A stretch of DNA of 14,808 nt, from NCBI GenBank assembly GCA_039920305.1, contig JBDSEA010000055.1, positions 1 through 14,808 of the forward strand. Direction: 5' to 3'. The translations under genes and the position numbers were made by a program. Below the pieces are notes generated by a model. The model was given only the letters and a program-made list of their open reading frames with translations, ran no database searches and had not been told where the DNA came from. Of the stretch, positions 13,305-14,808 are shown one piece after another. The DNA is from DASRAJ01 sp039920305. GTDB taxonomy: Bacteria > Bacteroidota > Bacteroidia > Chitinophagales > UBA10324. Numbering within the stretch: position 1 is the stretch's first letter; each line of letters opens with the position of its first letter.

Positions 13305-14023
13305 ATATGTCAATCCAATACAAACGCATCCTCCTCAAGCTTTCTGGTGAATCTTTGATGGGAAAACAGAAATATGGCATTGACCCGGCAATGACCAATA
13401 TGTACGCAGAAGAAATAAAATCCGTAGTGAATGCGGGGGTGCAGATTGCGGTGGTTATTGGCGGAGGAAATATCTACCGTGGCATCGAGTCAGAAGGGGC
13501 AGGCATCGAGCGCGCTACTGGTGACTATATGGGGATGCTTGCCACGGTGATGAATGGCATGGCCCTGCAAAGCGTGATGGAGATGCATGGCATCAACACC
13601 CGTCTGCAAAGCGCTATCAAAATGGAGCAGATCACAGAGCCCTACATTCGCCGCCGTGCGATGCGCCACCTTGAAAAAGGCAGGGTGGTGATCTTCGGCG
13701 CAGGAACCGGCAATCCCTTCTTCACTACCGATACAGCAGCCGCCTTGCGCGCCATAGAGATTGATGCCCATGTGATCCTGAAAGGAACCCGGGTGGATGG
13801 CATCTACTCCGCAGATCCGGAGAAAGACCCTTCAGCCACAAAATTTGATTCTCTCACTTTCGAAGAGGTGTTTGCCAGGAATCTCAACGTGATGGACATG
13901 ACCGCTTTCACATTATGCAGGGAAAACAATCTCCCGATCATTGTTTTCGACATCAACAAGCCGGGAACGCTTTTAAGAATTCTCCATGGAGAAAAGCTCG
14001 GCAGCATCGTGACTAAATCCTGA
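13301..14023 (+). CDS. pyrH: Uridylate kinase (UMP kinase)
   Basis: PyrH phosphorylates UMP to UDP with ATP, an essential cytoplasmic step in pyrimidine nucleotide synthesis, and is a hexamer of the amino-acid kinase fold. The 240 residues contain KRILLKLSGESLMG (8-21), GGGNIYRG (54-61), GDYMGMLATVMNGMALQ (74-90) and GTGNPFFTTDTAAALRA (135-151). VILKGTRVDGIYSADPEKDP follows. Two starts are possible, ATG 13301 and ATG 13307; the second gives MSIQYKRILL. The first overlaps the stop codon of the GxxExxY gene (ATGA), so translation may be coupled. The sequence before the start is the repeat's right end, and no typical promoter was found there; a promoter within or before the repeat unit is needed because of the tsf terminator. 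Confidence 0.95.
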   Translation: MNMSIQYKRILLKLSGESLMGKQKYGIDPAMTNMYAEEIKSVVNAGVQIAVVIGGGNIYRGIESEGAGIERATGDYMGMLATVMNGMALQSVMEMHGINTRLQSAIKMEQITEPYIRRRAMRHLEKGRVVIFGAGTGNPFFTTDTAAALRAIEIDAHVILKGTRVDGIYSADPEKDPSATKFDSLTFEEVFARNLNVMDMTAFTLCRENNLPIIVFDINKPGTLLRILHGEKLGSIVTKS

Positions 14024-14054
14024 GTTCTGCTTTTCTTTTTCTCTTTCTCCCGCT

Positions 14055-14062
14055 TAAATTTG
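14055..14062 (+). promoter_or_regulatory. Candidate -7 promoter element of frr
   Basis: TAAATTTG is an exact match to TAnnTTTG, 22 nt before the frr ATG. A pyrimidine-rich stretch (14030-14050) precedes it; TTTT near 14031 is at best a weak -33 element. Confidence 0.5.
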
Positions 14063-14084
14063 CTGCACTTAAAAAAATTATTCG

Positions 14085-14642
14085 ATGCCCATACAGAAGA
14101 TCATCAATGAAGCGAAACAGCATATGGAGAAATCCATCCAGCACCTTGAAGTTGAATTGACGAAGGTGCGAGCGGGGAAAATCTCTCCTAATATCCTCGA
14201 TGGCATCATGGTGGATTATTACGGTTCACTGATGCCTGTGAACCAGGCTTCGAATATTTCGGTGGCTGACGCCCGGACACTCGTGATTCAGCCATGGGAA
14301 AAGAAAATGCTCGCAGTCATTGAGAAGGCGATTCTGGCAGCCAACATTGGTCTTACGCCACACAATGATGGCGCAGTTATCAAGCTCTACCAGCCCCCCC
14401 TCACAGAAGATCGCCGGAAGGAATATGTGAAAAAAGCACACGGCATTGCCGAAACCGCGCGGATAAGCATCCGCAGCATCCGCAGGGAATCTCATGAGCA
14501 GGTTAAGAAGCTCACCAAGGAACATGTCTCCGAAGACCAGGTGAATGACGGTGAGCGTGATCTTCAGGAACTTACCGATAAATACATCGCAGTGGTTGAC
14601 AAGCATCTTATAACCAAGGAAAAGGAGATCATGACGGTGTGA
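14085..14642 (+). CDS. frr: Ribosome recycling factor
   Basis: RRF splits post-termination ribosomes together with EF-G. The 185 residues are full length and typical: LEVELTKVRAGKISPNILDG near 21-40, VDYYGSLMPVNQASNISVAD, ARTLVIQPWEKKML, ANIGLTPHNDGAVIKLYQPP and LTEDRRKEYVKKA. The long helices of domain I at both ends are present (KKLTKEHVSEDQVNDGERDL and DKYIAVVDKHL). It lies 61 nt after pyrH, the common pyrH-frr order, with its own candidate promoter. A short AATTTC/GAAATT hairpin follows the stop codon but has no T run. Confidence 0.96.
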   Translation: MPIQKIINEAKQHMEKSIQHLEVELTKVRAGKISPNILDGIMVDYYGSLMPVNQASNISVADARTLVIQPWEKKMLAVIEKAILAANIGLTPHNDGAVIKLYQPPLTEDRRKEYVKKAHGIAETARISIRSIRRESHEQVKKLTKEHVSEDQVNDGERDLQELTDKYIAVVDKHLITKEKEIMTV

Positions 14643-14763
14643 AATTTCTGCTGAAATTAAACGAGGGCTACATCTGTGGTCGTGGTTAATTCGTAGTTCC
14701 ATATCTTGGAATTAATTCTACTTTGAATTAAACAAATTTATCACGATAACTAAAACAACACTT

Positions 14764-14808
14764 ATGTCAAAATTAGGACTGTTAGTAAAGCTGGAAGCAA
14801 AACCCGGC
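14764..14808 (+). CDS. Start of a small protein, possibly a quinol monooxygenase-like (ABM) protein, cut by window end
   Basis: An ATG at 14764 opens a frame reading MSKLGLLVKLEAKPG up to the window end. This start is typical of small antibiotic biosynthesis monooxygenase-domain (YgiN-like) proteins, where VKLEAKPG begins the first strand and helix. Fifteen residues are too few for certainty. The 121 nt before it hold TACTTTG (14719-14725), one base short of a -7 consensus, and a short inverted repeat around 14698-14710. Confidence 0.45.
   Translation, partial: MSKLGLLVKLEAKPG

Overview
The window looks like a chromosomal piece of a Bacteroidota genome, probably from the Chitinophagales/Sphingobacteriales/Saprospirales side of the phylum. 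The evidence is the ribosomal order rplM-rpsI-rpsB-tsf-(pyrH)-frr, recognisable Bacteroidota-type -7 promoter elements (TAnnTTTG) upstream of several genes, weak or absent Shine-Dalgarno sequences, and two remnants of secreted proteins of types common in this phylum. No tRNA, rRNA, CRISPR array or transposase was seen.

Layout. (1) Positions 1-693, minus strand: a secreted-protein gene split by a one-base frameshift and cut by the window edge. (2) 888-2776: recO and an MFS exporter, 5 nt apart. (3) 2881-6533: a TetR-type regulator with a promoter and a palindrome directly behind it, followed by paaA, paaB, paaC, a stand-alone DUF433 gene and paaD. These encode parts of the phenylacetyl-CoA epoxidase multicomponent system; the reductase paaE and the other paa genes are not in the window. 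(4) 6605-6871: a small ORF that looks like the two ends of a large sorted or secreted protein joined by an internal deletion. (5) 6955-9486: nadD (+), cspA (-) and nadB (-); nadD and nadB both serve NAD synthesis. (6) 9487-9854: gene-free DNA with hairpins and a fragment resembling a REP-type repeat. (7) 9855-14642: the translation block rplM, rpsI, rpsB, tsf, pyrH, frr. (8) 14764 onward: the first codons of a small protein.

The most unusual structure lies between tsf and pyrH, genes that normally sit together. A GxxExxY-family ORF is bracketed by a left and a right repeat. The same left and right ends also occur just upstream as an empty copy without the ORF. The ORF runs through the right repeat and its stop codon overlaps the pyrH start codon (ATGA), so an apparently mobile or repeat-borne unit now forms the upstream region of an essential gene.

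Other points: rpsB carries an acidic and then Gly/Arg-rich C-terminal tail of about 73 residues. rplM and rpsB both appear to begin with GTG. A 7-nt tandem repeat (consensus WGTGAAT) lies between paaA and paaB, and a related stretch lies before nadD.
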